A DNA stretch of 38,642 bases from contig JAGBWW010000071.1 of NCBI GenBank assembly GCA_017629595.1, positions 1-38,642 of the forward strand, in the 5' to 3' direction. Position 1 is the first letter of the stretch; each line of letters begins with the position of its first letter. Source of the stretch: Clostridia bacterium. Lineage in GTDB: Bacteria; Bacillota; Clostridia; Christensenellales; CAG-314. Shown here piece after piece: positions 1 to 6,857 of the stretch. A program made the position numbers and the translations under genes. The notes under the pieces are model-generated. The model saw only the letters and a list, made by a program, of their open reading frames with translations. It searched no databases and was not told the DNA's origin.

Positions 1-41
1 ACCTGTACAAGTGTACACTTGTGCAGGTGTTTATTTTTTTG
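1..41 (+). terminator. Intrinsic terminator in left arm of the palindrome
   Basis: A 28-nt near-palindrome (1-28; ACCTGTACAAGTG paired with its complement) is followed by GTTTATTTTTTT. Read rightward this is a rho-independent terminator that would stop transcription entering from left of the window. Confidence 0.65.
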
Positions 42-258
42 GAGCAATTTAATTGACTGCCGAAAGGAAGTTTATATTCCCCACCACCGTGGGGGTAGGG
101 TGTTGGTAATATATATTATATAAGTAGTTTTCTTCCTTATATAATATATATTACCAATATCCTACCCCCACGGTGGTGGGGAATATAAACTTCCTTTCGG
201 CAGTCAATCAAATTGCTCCAAAAAATAAACACCTGCACAAGTGTACACTTGTACAGGT
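1..258. repeat. Near-perfect 258-bp inverted repeat (MITE-like palindrome)
   Basis: Bases 1-124 pair with 136-258 around an 11-base loop (125-135). I count one extra T in the left T-run, one A/C mismatch and two G/T pairs; everything else is Watson-Crick. Each arm has internal symmetry: a 28-bp near-palindrome at the outer tip (1-28 and 231-258), a CCCCAC-CACC-GTGGGG hairpin (79-94 and its mirror), and an AT-rich inner part. The outer tips are followed inward by T-runs, so each end is an intrinsic terminator. No ORF is present. Bases 259-260 could pair with bases before position 1, so the repeat may extend out of the window. It could be a non-autonomous mobile element, or a terminator pair duplicated in inverted orientation. 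No target-site duplication can be judged because the left flank is missing. Confidence 0.9.
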
Positions 259-260
259 GT
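219..260 (-). terminator. Intrinsic terminator of the M1 peptidase gene
   Basis: On the minus strand, about 10 nt after the TAA stop at 270-272, a 32-nt palindrome (ACACCTGTACAAG and its complement, 229-260) is followed by TTTATTTTTT. This serves the minus-strand peptidase gene and is also the right tip of the giant inverted repeat. Confidence 0.75.
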
Positions 261-269
261 TGCTTTTTG

Positions 270-1754
270 TTAGTCTTTCAATGGTACCAACTGATTTTGC
301 CCGTTGATATAACTATCAAAAAATCCCGCAATATCTGCTCCATAACTTGAAGAAAAACTTGCGCGCATCTCGTCGGGAGTGGCAATAGAAAGTTTGCAAT
401 CGTCAAAATATCTTTTTAAACAAGCGAAAAACTTTTCTTTGCCACAAGCGTCGTAAATAGAATTGAACATCAACGCACCTTTGACGTAGGTCATATAGAC
501 GTATCCTTGCTCGGTGTCAAACTTGTAAGAAGCACGCATTGTCGTGTCAAGTTTGCCAAGGTAGTCGGTCAATACGTTGACGTAGGTGGTGTAGTTTTTC
601 AAATATTTGCGCATGGACTCTTTCAAAGGAGTTTCTCCGCATTGGTCAAGATAAAGTTGAGTCAAAAATTCCACCAATCCTTCGTCTTGCCAAGGATTTT
701 CAATTTGGTCGCTTCCCACCAAGTTATAAAACCATTGGTGAATTGTTTCGTGTACCACCGTTTCAACGGGTGCCGAAGTTTCGCTGGATATGACCGAAAG
801 CATAGGGTATTCCATACCGCCAAAGCAAAAGTCGGCTTGTACCACGCTATAAGTGTCGTAAGGATAAGGCGCAATATTGTCGGAAAAATATTTCAAAGAA
901 GTTGTTGCAAAGGCAAGTGCTTTGCTTGGTTCTGCATCGTCAAAATAATAGTATTTTACGGCAATTCCATTTTCCGTTTGCGACAAAACCTTGAAGTCGG
1001 GCGATGTTACGATTGCAAAATCTCTAACAACGTCTGCTTCAATGGTGTAGGTTGTTATTTCATCGGTGGTGGAAGCAGACAAAACCGTGCCGGTGGAGGC
1101 AACAACAAAGTTGCTTGGCACAGCAAGTGTCACGTCAAAATTTGCCATCTCGCTGACAAACGGATCGCCGTATATATAATAAGGTGTATCAATCCAAGCC
1201 CCCGTCTGGTCCATGGCGCACAAAATAGGAAAGAAGTTGCCCAAGTTTACGGTATTTTCGCCCCAGCCCAATCTGTGTTTGACGTTTGCCAAAGACACTT
1301 GATAAACCATTTCCACCGTTACGCTTTCGTCAGGGTATAAGGTGGAAGAAAGTGGCACAATCAAAATGTCACAATCGGTCCCACCGATTTGGTAGGCAAT
1401 TGCCACGTCGTTCACCTTTACGCTGTCAAAGGCAATTTCGCCATAGCTTTGACCGTAGGCGTAGCACGATTGAACGTAGTTTTGCGAAACAATCAAATGT
1501 GATGCGTCTTGTCTATATGCGTTTGCGTAGATATGAAAATGCAAACTGTCCAAAGTGTTGGTGGTGTCGTTTCTAAATTCCACCGTTTGCACAGCGGAAA
1601 CAACGTGATTGACGTGGTCGTAAGACAAGCCCAAAGAATAATTTGCAAGTTTGTCTTTTTCTTGTTGAATATAATTTGTGTTGCAGGCGCACGTTGACAA
1701 AGTCAAAATTATGCAAAGCAAAACAAAAGCAATGGTTTTTCTCAATTTATTCAA
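270..1754 (-). CDS. M1-family zinc metallopeptidase lipoprotein
   Basis: A 494-aa gluzincin aminopeptidase-like protein, probably anchored to the outer face of the membrane. Residues 1-24 form a lipoprotein signal (basic N-terminus, hydrophobic stretch, Cys22 or Cys24 as lipidation site). Zinc site: HETIH at 335-339 and second glutamate E358 in NPWQDEG, which is exactly the HExxH-x18-E spacing of M1 enzymes. GGMEYP at 312-317 corresponds to the GAMEN-type substrate-binding motif. It is shorter than full aminopeptidase N (~850 aa) and lacks the large C-terminal helical domain, like other bacterial short M1 proteins. The start is TTG (1752-1754), chosen because AAGGGAGT lies about 8 nt upstream at 1763-1770; no good ATG exists nearby. 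It is divergent from the oligopeptide importer, suggesting supply of peptides for uptake (inference). True peptide specificity is unknown. Confidence 0.9.
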   Translation of the reverse strand: MNKLRKTIAFVLLCIILTLSTCACNTNYIQQEKDKLANYSLGLSYDHVNHVVSAVQTVEFRNDTTNTLDSLHFHIYANAYRQDASHLIVSQNYVQSCYAYGQSYGEIAFDSVKVNDVAIAYQIGGTDCDILIVPLSSTLYPDESVTVEMVYQVSLANVKHRLGWGENTVNLGNFFPILCAMDQTGAWIDTPYYIYGDPFVSEMANFDVTLAVPSNFVVASTGTVLSASTTDEITTYTIEADVVRDFAIVTSPDFKVLSQTENGIAVKYYYFDDAEPSKALAFATTSLKYFSDNIAPYPYDTYSVVQADFCFGGMEYPMLSVISSETSAPVETVVHETIHQWFYNLVGSDQIENPWQDEGLVEFLTQLYLDQCGETPLKESMRKYLKNYTTYVNVLTDYLGKLDTTMRASYKFDTEQGYVYMTYVKGALMFNSIYDACGKEKFFACLKRYFDDCKLSIATPDEMRASFSSSYGADIAGFFDSYINGQNQLVPLKD

Positions 1755-2067
1755 AATAAAACACTCCCTTTTACTTTATAGCATATTGAAAAGGGGCAGA
1801 AAAAATGAGCCGTTTGAAAGCATTGTACAAAAAATGCAAAATGATGGCGTAGAAAAATACAAATAAAAAGGAATAAAAGAAACTTTTTGGGCAATAATAT
1901 ACGGTTACAACAAAACTTTTTGGTAATTTTTCTTGCGAAAAGAGCATAAAAAGGAAAAACGTCTTCCCCAAGGCTTATTTTTATGTCTGATTTGTTCCTG
2001 ATTTGCACCAAATGAACGAAAAATGAAAATTGGAAGACATTTTTTTGCAAAAACATTATGTATTTAG

Positions 2068-2096
2068 TTGTCAAAAGTTTTGAGTTGTGATAGAAT
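2068..2096 (+). promoter_or_regulatory. Sigma-A-type promoter for the opp operon
   Basis: -35 TTGTCA (2068-2073), 17-bp spacer, -10 TAGAAT (2091-2096) with an extended TGA just before it. The predicted start is near 2103, giving a leader of about 280 nt before oppA. Confidence 0.7.
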
Positions 2097-2304
2097 TCTC
2101 CTATCAATCTTCAAAAAATGTACCTTAAAAATAGGTATTCGTAAGAATTGAATTTGTGTTGGTTATTAAATTGAATACAGTTTTTTTGCAAACTCAGAAT
2201 CAGCTCTGTTAAGACGAATATTACCTTTTTGTGGGGTACTATTATGTTTGGTTGAGCGCTTTTCTGGGTTTTTTTCGTTTAATAAAAACTCAGTTGATTT
2301 GGTT

Positions 2305-2347
2305 TTTGCAAGCCTGACCGAATCCAACACACTCTCAGGTTTGCAAA
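2305..2347 (+). promoter_or_regulatory. Stem-loop in oppA leader
   Basis: TTTGCAAGCCTGA (2305-2317) pairs with TCAGGTTTGCAAA (2335-2347), 13 bp with one G/U, around a 17-nt loop. It lies about 27 nt before the oppA ribosome site. No strong T-run follows, so it is more likely a regulator-binding or mRNA-stability element than a simple terminator. Confidence 0.5.
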
Positions 2348-2385
2348 TTCCGATTTGTTTTATTTAAAAAAATGGAGGTAACATT

Positions 2386-5238
2386 ATGAAAACAAAGAGA
2401 ATCTTAGCTACAATGCTTGCTTTGATTTTTGCATTTTCTCTCACATTGACTCTCGCAGCATGTGTAGGCGACGTTACAGTTACATATTACGCAGTTACAG
2501 TCACACCCGCAGTGACAGACGATGAAGGCAATGTAACAACACCCGCTGAATATGACTCCGTAGTCATCGGTACAGAAGTTGTAAAATCCGGCAGCACACC
2601 TACAGGTTATGCAGTAGCAGAAGACGGCACGATTTACGTTGCATCTAGCTACTATGCAAGTGAAGAAGTTGACACAGCAGAAGAAGTTGACCTTTCCACA
2701 TTCACAGTAAAAGAAGACGTCAGCTTGTATGCCGACGAAGCCGAATACGGCGTATCCCTTGGTTTGGCAAGTGGTACAGGTTACACACTCAACTATGCAA
2801 CCACCACGTTCCCCACAACATGGAACAGCCATATTTACCAAACTGATACAGATAGCACAATCCTTGGCTACTCTTCCACAGGTTTCTATGAATTCGACTA
2901 CAACGAATCCAAAGACGGTTACATTTGGGCAGATGCAATTGCAGTAGGCGATCCCGTTGACGTAACAGCAGACTACGTAGGCGAAGATTGGGGCATTGCA
3001 GAAGGCGACACAGCATTGGCATGGAAAGTCGAAATTAGAGACGACCTTTGCTGGGACGACGGCACACCCATCGATGCAGATGACTTCATCACATCCACAC
3101 AATTGTTGCTCAACCCCTACGCACAAAACGATCGTGCAGACGACTACACATATGCAGGCAACTTCCAAATCCAAAATGCAAGAGCATTCTTGCGTCAAGG
3201 TAACGAATTTGACGAACCCGTTGCAGATCACTTTGCAGGTCTCCAAGAAGCAATTGATGCAGGTTACACAATCAGCATCACACAAGAAGGCGTTATCGCA
3301 GCATTCGCAGCATGGGGCGTAAACATTACGTACGCACAAGCTGTCAACACATATTCCCCTGTATACTTTGTCATTTATGACGATGAAGGCGAACCCACAG
3401 GCGAAAACTTCTTCTCCAAATGGATTGTCGCAAACGCAGACGAAGCACGTGAACTTTCCGCAGACGAACTTGCAGAAATGATCGACGACTATCAACACTG
3501 CTATGACTGGGCACCCTCTTGGAACGACGAAATGGCAATGTTCTGCACAATCCCTTACGAATATCCCGAATTTGATTGGGACAACGTTGGTATCAAAAAG
3601 ATTGACGACACACACATCGTCTTCATTTTGGATCAACCCCTCGAAGGTTTCTACCTTAAATACGGCATGGGTACATGGCTTGTTAAAGAAGACCTTTACC
3701 TTTCCTGCTCCAACCTTGAAAAAGACGACACATCTTCCGCAATCTACGTATTGAAAGCAGGCGAAGACGTCTACGCAACAACGTACAACACAACGGTTGC
3801 AACAAGCGCATCCTATGGTCCTTACAAACTTTCCGAATACCAAGTTGACAAATACTTCAAACTTGTCAAAAACGAAAATTGGTGGGGCTATGATGATGAA
3901 GCAAACCAAGGTTTGTATCAAACAACAGCAATCAACTACATCATGGTTGAATCTGCATCCACAAGACTTCAAATGTTCTTGGCAGGCCAACTTGACAGCT
4001 ATGGCTTGACAGCAGACGACATGGACGAATACCAAACAAGTGACTACACCTACTACACAGACGGTGACTCCACATGGTTCATTGCACTCAACCCCAACCT
4101 TGGCGCACTTGGCGAAAAAGAATTTGACGAAGAAGGCAACCACTTGAACATCGATAAAGAAATCATCACAGTCAAAGAATTTAGACAAGCAATGTGCTAT
4201 GCATTGGATCGTGCAGCATACGAATTGGCATGCGACCCCACAGGTAACCCTGCAAAAGCATTGTTCTCCCCTATGATTATTTGCAACCCTGAAGAAGGTA
4301 TTGCATACCGTACAACAGACGAAGCAAAACAAACAATCGTAGAATTCTGGGGCATTGCAGATCAAATCGGACCTGGCAAACTCTATGCAGACATTGATGA
4401 AGCAATCGATTCCATCACAGGTTACAACCCTGAATTGGCAAAAACAAAATTCCAAGAAGCATACGACATTGCAGTAGAACTTGAATACATTGATGCAGAC
4501 GACGTCGTCACAATCACAATTGGTACACCCAACTTGACAAGCTCATACTACAACAGAGGTTATGACTTCCTTGTCAACTGCTACACACAAGCAGTCGTTG
4601 GCACAGATTTGGAAGGCAGACTTGTATTCAACCGCAACGGTACACTTGGCAACGGCTTTGCAGATGCATTGAGAGCAAACCAAGTTGATATGTTGTTTGG
4701 TGTTGGTTGGACAGGTTCCGCACTCGACCCTTACGGTTTGATTGACGCATACACACTCAACAGCAACCAATACGACCCCGGTTGGAATACACAAAACGAA
4801 TACGTAACAATCGTATTGCCCGCAAGTGTTGAAGTAGGTTCCGACGGTACAGACGAAGGCACATACGAATACACAACAAGCGTTTACTACTGGACATATG
4901 CATTGAACGGTTACGCTGTTCCTGCAACAAAGACCGTTGGCGAAGAAGAAGTCTCCGTTCAAGTTACAGCAGGTACAAACCAACCTTACTCTTTGAGACT
5001 TCCCATCTTGGCAGCAATGGAAAAAGCAGTCTTGTTGCAATATGACATGATTCCTATCGCATACGACTCTTCCGCATCCTTGAAGTCCATGAAGATTGAA
5101 TTCTACACAGAAGAATACATCTACGGTGTAGGTCGTGGTGGCATCAAATACACAACGTTCAACTTCAACGACGACGAATGGGCAGCACACGTTGCACAAA
5201 ACGGCGGTTCTCTTGACTATACGTCTACAGCAGACTAA
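2386..5238 (+). CDS. oppA: Oligopeptide ABC transporter substrate-binding lipoprotein (large)
   Basis: A 950-aa extracellular solute-binding protein of the SBP_bac_5 (OppA/DppA) family that captures peptides for the OppBCDF pore. Signal peptide 1-25 ends in LTLAAC, so Cys26 is the predicted lipid anchor. Residues ~30-125 form an extra Val/Thr/Glu-rich region; its end (DLSTFTVKEDVSLYADE) resembles the close of a Listeria-Bacteroides (Flg_new/InlB B-type) repeat. The binding domain runs from ~130, with DDLCWDDGTPIDADDF as the family's characteristic early motif and EFRQAMCYALDRAAYE in lobe II. The protein is far longer than the usual 520-650 aa. ATG start with AATGGAGGTAAC upstream. First gene of the opp operon; the longest intergenic gap follows it, with three hairpins, consistent with higher expression of the binding protein than of the permeases. 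Its ligand cannot be read from sequence. Confidence 0.93.
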   Translation: MKTKRILATMLALIFAFSLTLTLAACVGDVTVTYYAVTVTPAVTDDEGNVTTPAEYDSVVIGTEVVKSGSTPTGYAVAEDGTIYVASSYYASEEVDTAEEVDLSTFTVKEDVSLYADEAEYGVSLGLASGTGYTLNYATTTFPTTWNSHIYQTDTDSTILGYSSTGFYEFDYNESKDGYIWADAIAVGDPVDVTADYVGEDWGIAEGDTALAWKVEIRDDLCWDDGTPIDADDFITSTQLLLNPYAQNDRADDYTYAGNFQIQNARAFLRQGNEFDEPVADHFAGLQEAIDAGYTISITQEGVIAAFAAWGVNITYAQAVNTYSPVYFVIYDDEGEPTGENFFSKWIVANADEARELSADELAEMIDDYQHCYDWAPSWNDEMAMFCTIPYEYPEFDWDNVGIKKIDDTHIVFILDQPLEGFYLKYGMGTWLVKEDLYLSCSNLEKDDTSSAIYVLKAGEDVYATTYNTTVATSASYGPYKLSEYQVDKYFKLVKNENWWGYDDEANQGLYQTTAINYIMVESASTRLQMFLAGQLDSYGLTADDMDEYQTSDYTYYTDGDSTWFIALNPNLGALGEKEFDEEGNHLNIDKEIITVKEFRQAMCYALDRAAYELACDPTGNPAKALFSPMIICNPEEGIAYRTTDEAKQTIVEFWGIADQIGPGKLYADIDEAIDSITGYNPELAKTKFQEAYDIAVELEYIDADDVVTITIGTPNLTSSYYNRGYDFLVNCYTQAVVGTDLEGRLVFNRNGTLGNGFADALRANQVDMLFGVGWTGSALDPYGLIDAYTLNSNQYDPGWNTQNEYVTIVLPASVEVGSDGTDEGTYEYTTSVYYWTYALNGYAVPATKTVGEEEVSVQVTAGTNQPYSLRLPILAAMEKAVLLQYDMIPIAYDSSASLKSMKIEFYTEEYIYGVGRGGIKYTTFNFNDDEWAAHVAQNGGSLDYTSTAD

Positions 5239-5247
5239 TCAAGCGAA

Positions 5248-5263
5248 TTAGATCTCAATCTAA
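5248..5263 (+). promoter_or_regulatory. Small hairpin after oppA
   Basis: TTAGAT-CTCA-ATCTAA: perfect 6-bp stem and 4-nt loop starting 10 nt after the oppA stop. First of three hairpins between oppA and oppB. Confidence 0.45.
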
Positions 5264-5283
5264 ACAACTAACACACAACAATT

Positions 5284-5308
5284 TGTGGGGGCAAAATTTG
5301 CCCCCACA
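5284..5308 (+). promoter_or_regulatory. GC-rich intercistronic hairpin (oppA 3' stabiliser or partial terminator)
   Basis: TGTGGGGGCAAA pairs perfectly with TTTGCCCCCACA around a single central A (real loop ~5 nt). It is very GC-rich for this genome. No T-run follows, so it probably protects the oppA mRNA 3' end or partially blocks read-through into oppB. Confidence 0.65.
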
Positions 5309-5362
5309 TATTGAGTGTTAAGACCTACTCAAAAATCTTGTTATTTCGATTCAAAAAATGGC

Positions 5363-5401
5363 AACAAATTGCCCAATTTAGGGAAAATTGTGCAATTTGT
5401 T
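5363..5401 (+). promoter_or_regulatory. Long AT-rich intercistronic hairpin before oppB
   Basis: AACAAATTGC/GCAATTTGTT (10 bp), one C/T mismatch, then CAATTT/AAATTG (6 bp) with loop AGGGA. It is followed by TTCATTC, a weak U-rich tail. Possible partial terminator or RNase-processing site between oppA and oppB. Confidence 0.55.
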
Positions 5402-5497
5402 TTCATTCGCATTGAATTCACGACAAAAATTTAATTCTCTCGCACTTTTTTTTGTCACAAGGTGTTTGACAACAAATACACACAAAAGGAGCAACAA

Positions 5498-6460
5498 ATG
5501 GTAAAGTATATTTTAAAGAGAATTGCATTTGCATTGTTGACGTTTATGATTATCGTCTCCATTTGCTTTGTCCTCATTAAATTGTTACCCATTACAGATG
5601 CTGCCCAATTTGGTCAAGATGCCAGCGTCATTGAGACCAGAAGAAAATTGTTGGGCTATTATGATCCTATTCCCAAACAATACGTAACCTTCCTTACAAA
5701 GACATTGTTTGGTGGCGACTGGGGCGTAGGTGAGCAAATTTACCGTACGAAAGACGTATGGGAGATTTTCGTAGAGAAACTTCCTCCCACAATGCTTCTC
5801 AACGTTTACTCGATGGTTTTTGCAGTTCCTTTGGGTTTGGCCTTTGGTATTTACGCAGCGCTTAAAAAGAACAAGTGGCAAGACCACTTCATCTCTACTA
5901 GCGTTATGATTATCGTTTCCGTGCCCAGTTACGTTTACGCATTTTTGGTACAATACTTCTTGTGCTACAAATTGGGTTGGTTCCCCTTCTTGATGAAAGA
6001 AGGTACCGACTACTTGTCTTGGGACATGTTCGTATCCGTCGTCCCTGCAGTTTTGTCCTTGTCTTTTGGTACGATTGCAGGCCTTACAAGATACACACGT
6101 GCCGAATTGACCGAAGTTTTGACAAGCGACTTTATGTTGCTTGCTCGCACCAAAGGTTTGACCAAGGCACAAGCAACCACACGTCACGCATTGAAAAACG
6201 CAATGGTTCCCATCTTCCCTATGATTGTTGGCGAATTTATCGGCATCATCTCGGGTTCAATGATTATTGAAAGCATTTTCGGCGTACCCGGCGTAGGTGG
6301 TTTGTACATCAAATCCATCACAGGCAACCAAGGTAACCCTGACTACAACTTCTTTATGTTGTTGTCGTCCTTCTATACGTTGATCGGTTTGTTGTCCGGC
6401 ATTGTCATTGACTTGTCTTACGGCTTCATCGATCCCAGAATCAGAATGGGGGAAAGATAA
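5498..6460 (+). CDS. oppB: Oligopeptide ABC transporter permease
   Basis: A 320-aa inner-membrane subunit of the BPD_transp_1 family that forms half of the peptide channel. It opens with a short cytoplasmic stretch and TM1 (about residues 9-30) and has five or six hydrophobic segments. The cytoplasmic EAA coupling loop is visible as ARTKGLTKAQATTRHALKNAM, followed by the hallmark GVPGVGGLY near the C-terminus. Length is normal for OppB/DppB. The ATG at 5498 is preferred over an upstream in-frame GTG (5462) because AAGGAG lies at 5486-5491, 6 nt before it, and the resulting MVKYILKRI start matches the family. It is separated from oppC by a single base, so the two are translationally coupled. 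Confidence 0.93.
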   Translation: MVKYILKRIAFALLTFMIIVSICFVLIKLLPITDAAQFGQDASVIETRRKLLGYYDPIPKQYVTFLTKTLFGGDWGVGEQIYRTKDVWEIFVEKLPPTMLLNVYSMVFAVPLGLAFGIYAALKKNKWQDHFISTSVMIIVSVPSYVYAFLVQYFLCYKLGWFPFLMKEGTDYLSWDMFVSVVPAVLSLSFGTIAGLTRYTRAELTEVLTSDFMLLARTKGLTKAQATTRHALKNAMVPIFPMIVGEFIGIISGSMIIESIFGVPGVGGLYIKSITGNQGNPDYNFFMLLSSFYTLIGLLSGIVIDLSYGFIDPRIRMGER

Positions 6461-6461
6461 T

Positions 6462-6857
6462 ATGGCAAATAACACGTTTAATAAAAAGATTGCCGATATG
6501 GACAATCTCCCTATCATTGATAAAGAAAAATTTGAATTTGCACAACGTGATGGTGCAATTCGTGATACCAAATTGGAAACGAAACCCATTGGCTATTTAA
6601 AAGACGCAATGTCTCGTTTCAAAAAGAACAAAAGTTCCGTTGTTGCAGCGTTTATCATTTTGTTCTTGGTGATTTATGCAATTATTGTTCCCATTGCATT
6701 TGCAAACAACTACAACACAAGTTTGGGTGACAACCTTTTCTTGGAATACGGCAAATTGTTGCCCAAACAGATGCCTTTTTGTGGGCAGGCTGGGACGGAT
6801 GCAAAAACGTTGATTTGGGCGCAAACGACTACAACATCCGCCGTGCAATCGGTGTAG
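6462..6857 (+). CDS. oppC: Oligopeptide permease OppC, N-terminal fragment (frameshifted gene)
   Basis: 131 residues that begin at the ATG immediately after the oppB stop. They contain an OppC_N-type leader (FAQRDGAIRDTKLETKPIGY), a basic stretch and TM1 (SSVVAAFIILFLVIYAIIVP, about 66-85). The sequence stays natural to about KLLPK (nt ~6767), then becomes unrelated residues and stops at 6857. The rest of the permease continues without a break in the -1 frame (next entry). Restoring one base gives a single 543-aa protein over 6462-8092. The neighbouring opp genes are all intact, so this is either a recent lesion, a sequencing or assembly error, or a recoded gene. The part beyond nt ~6770 in this frame is unlikely to be meaningful. 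Confidence 0.85.
   Translation: MANNTFNKKIADMDNLPIIDKEKFEFAQRDGAIRDTKLETKPIGYLKDAMSRFKKNKSSVVAAFIILFLVIYAIIVPIAFANNYNTSLGDNLFLEYGKLLPKQMPFCGQAGTDAKTLIWAQTTTTSAVQSV
6731..6855 (+). other. Frameshift interval in oppC
   Basis: Both frames are open only in this interval. Adding an A to the AAA run at 6765-6767 would read LLPKTDAFLWAGWDG; adding a T to the TTTTT run at 6776-6780 would read KQMPFLWAGWDG. Either repairs the gene. I see no canonical X-XXY-YYZ slippery heptamer in the correct phase. Confidence 0.75.

Larger units (their letters stand above)
1755..2385. other. 631-nt divergent intergenic region with oppA leader
   Basis: No convincing gene is present. A minus-strand 118-aa frame (1751-2107) is Phe-rich with no ribosome site and looks like a chance opening. 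On the minus side a TGC-TATAAA extended -10-like element lies at 1775-1783, very close to the peptidase start. On the plus side a strong promoter lies at 2068-2096, giving a ~280-nt untranslated leader for oppA. The leader ends with a 13-bp stem-loop (2305-2317 with 2335-2347) and then AATGGAGGTAAC before the ATG. I recognise no known riboswitch class. Confidence 0.6.

Noticed and set aside
1-258. CRISPR or small-RNA gene at the left edge
   Set aside because: There are no spaced direct repeats; the symmetry is a single inverted repeat with terminator tips.
507-1340. 277-aa plus-strand frame opposite the M1 peptidase
   Set aside because: The minus-strand product has signal peptide, HExxH-x18-E and GGMEYP motifs; the plus frame has no recognisable feature or ribosome site.
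1751-2107. 118-aa minus-strand frame in the peptidase-oppA gap
   Set aside because: Phe/Leu-rich translation of AT-rich DNA, no ribosome site, and it overlaps the peptidase start and the oppA promoter.
2103-2385. Known riboswitch in the oppA leader
   Set aside because: I could not match T-box, SAM, lysine, glycine or other familiar consensus segments by eye.
2404-4455. 683-aa minus-strand open frame opposite oppA
   Set aside because: It lies wholly antisense to a clear SBP gene, is extremely Cys-rich, and is explained by codon bias on the sense strand.
4543-5199. 218-aa minus-strand frame opposite the end of oppA
   Set aside because: Antisense shadow with many Cys and no domain.
5462-5497. 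Upstream GTG start for oppB
   Set aside because: It adds 12 residues not typical of the family and lacks a ribosome site; ATG at 5498 has AAGGAG at the right distance.
6776-6782. Programmed -1 frameshift site in oppC
   Set aside because: The T-run does not form an X-XXY-YYZ heptamer in the correct phase and no strong downstream pseudoknot is evident; error or mutation is simpler.
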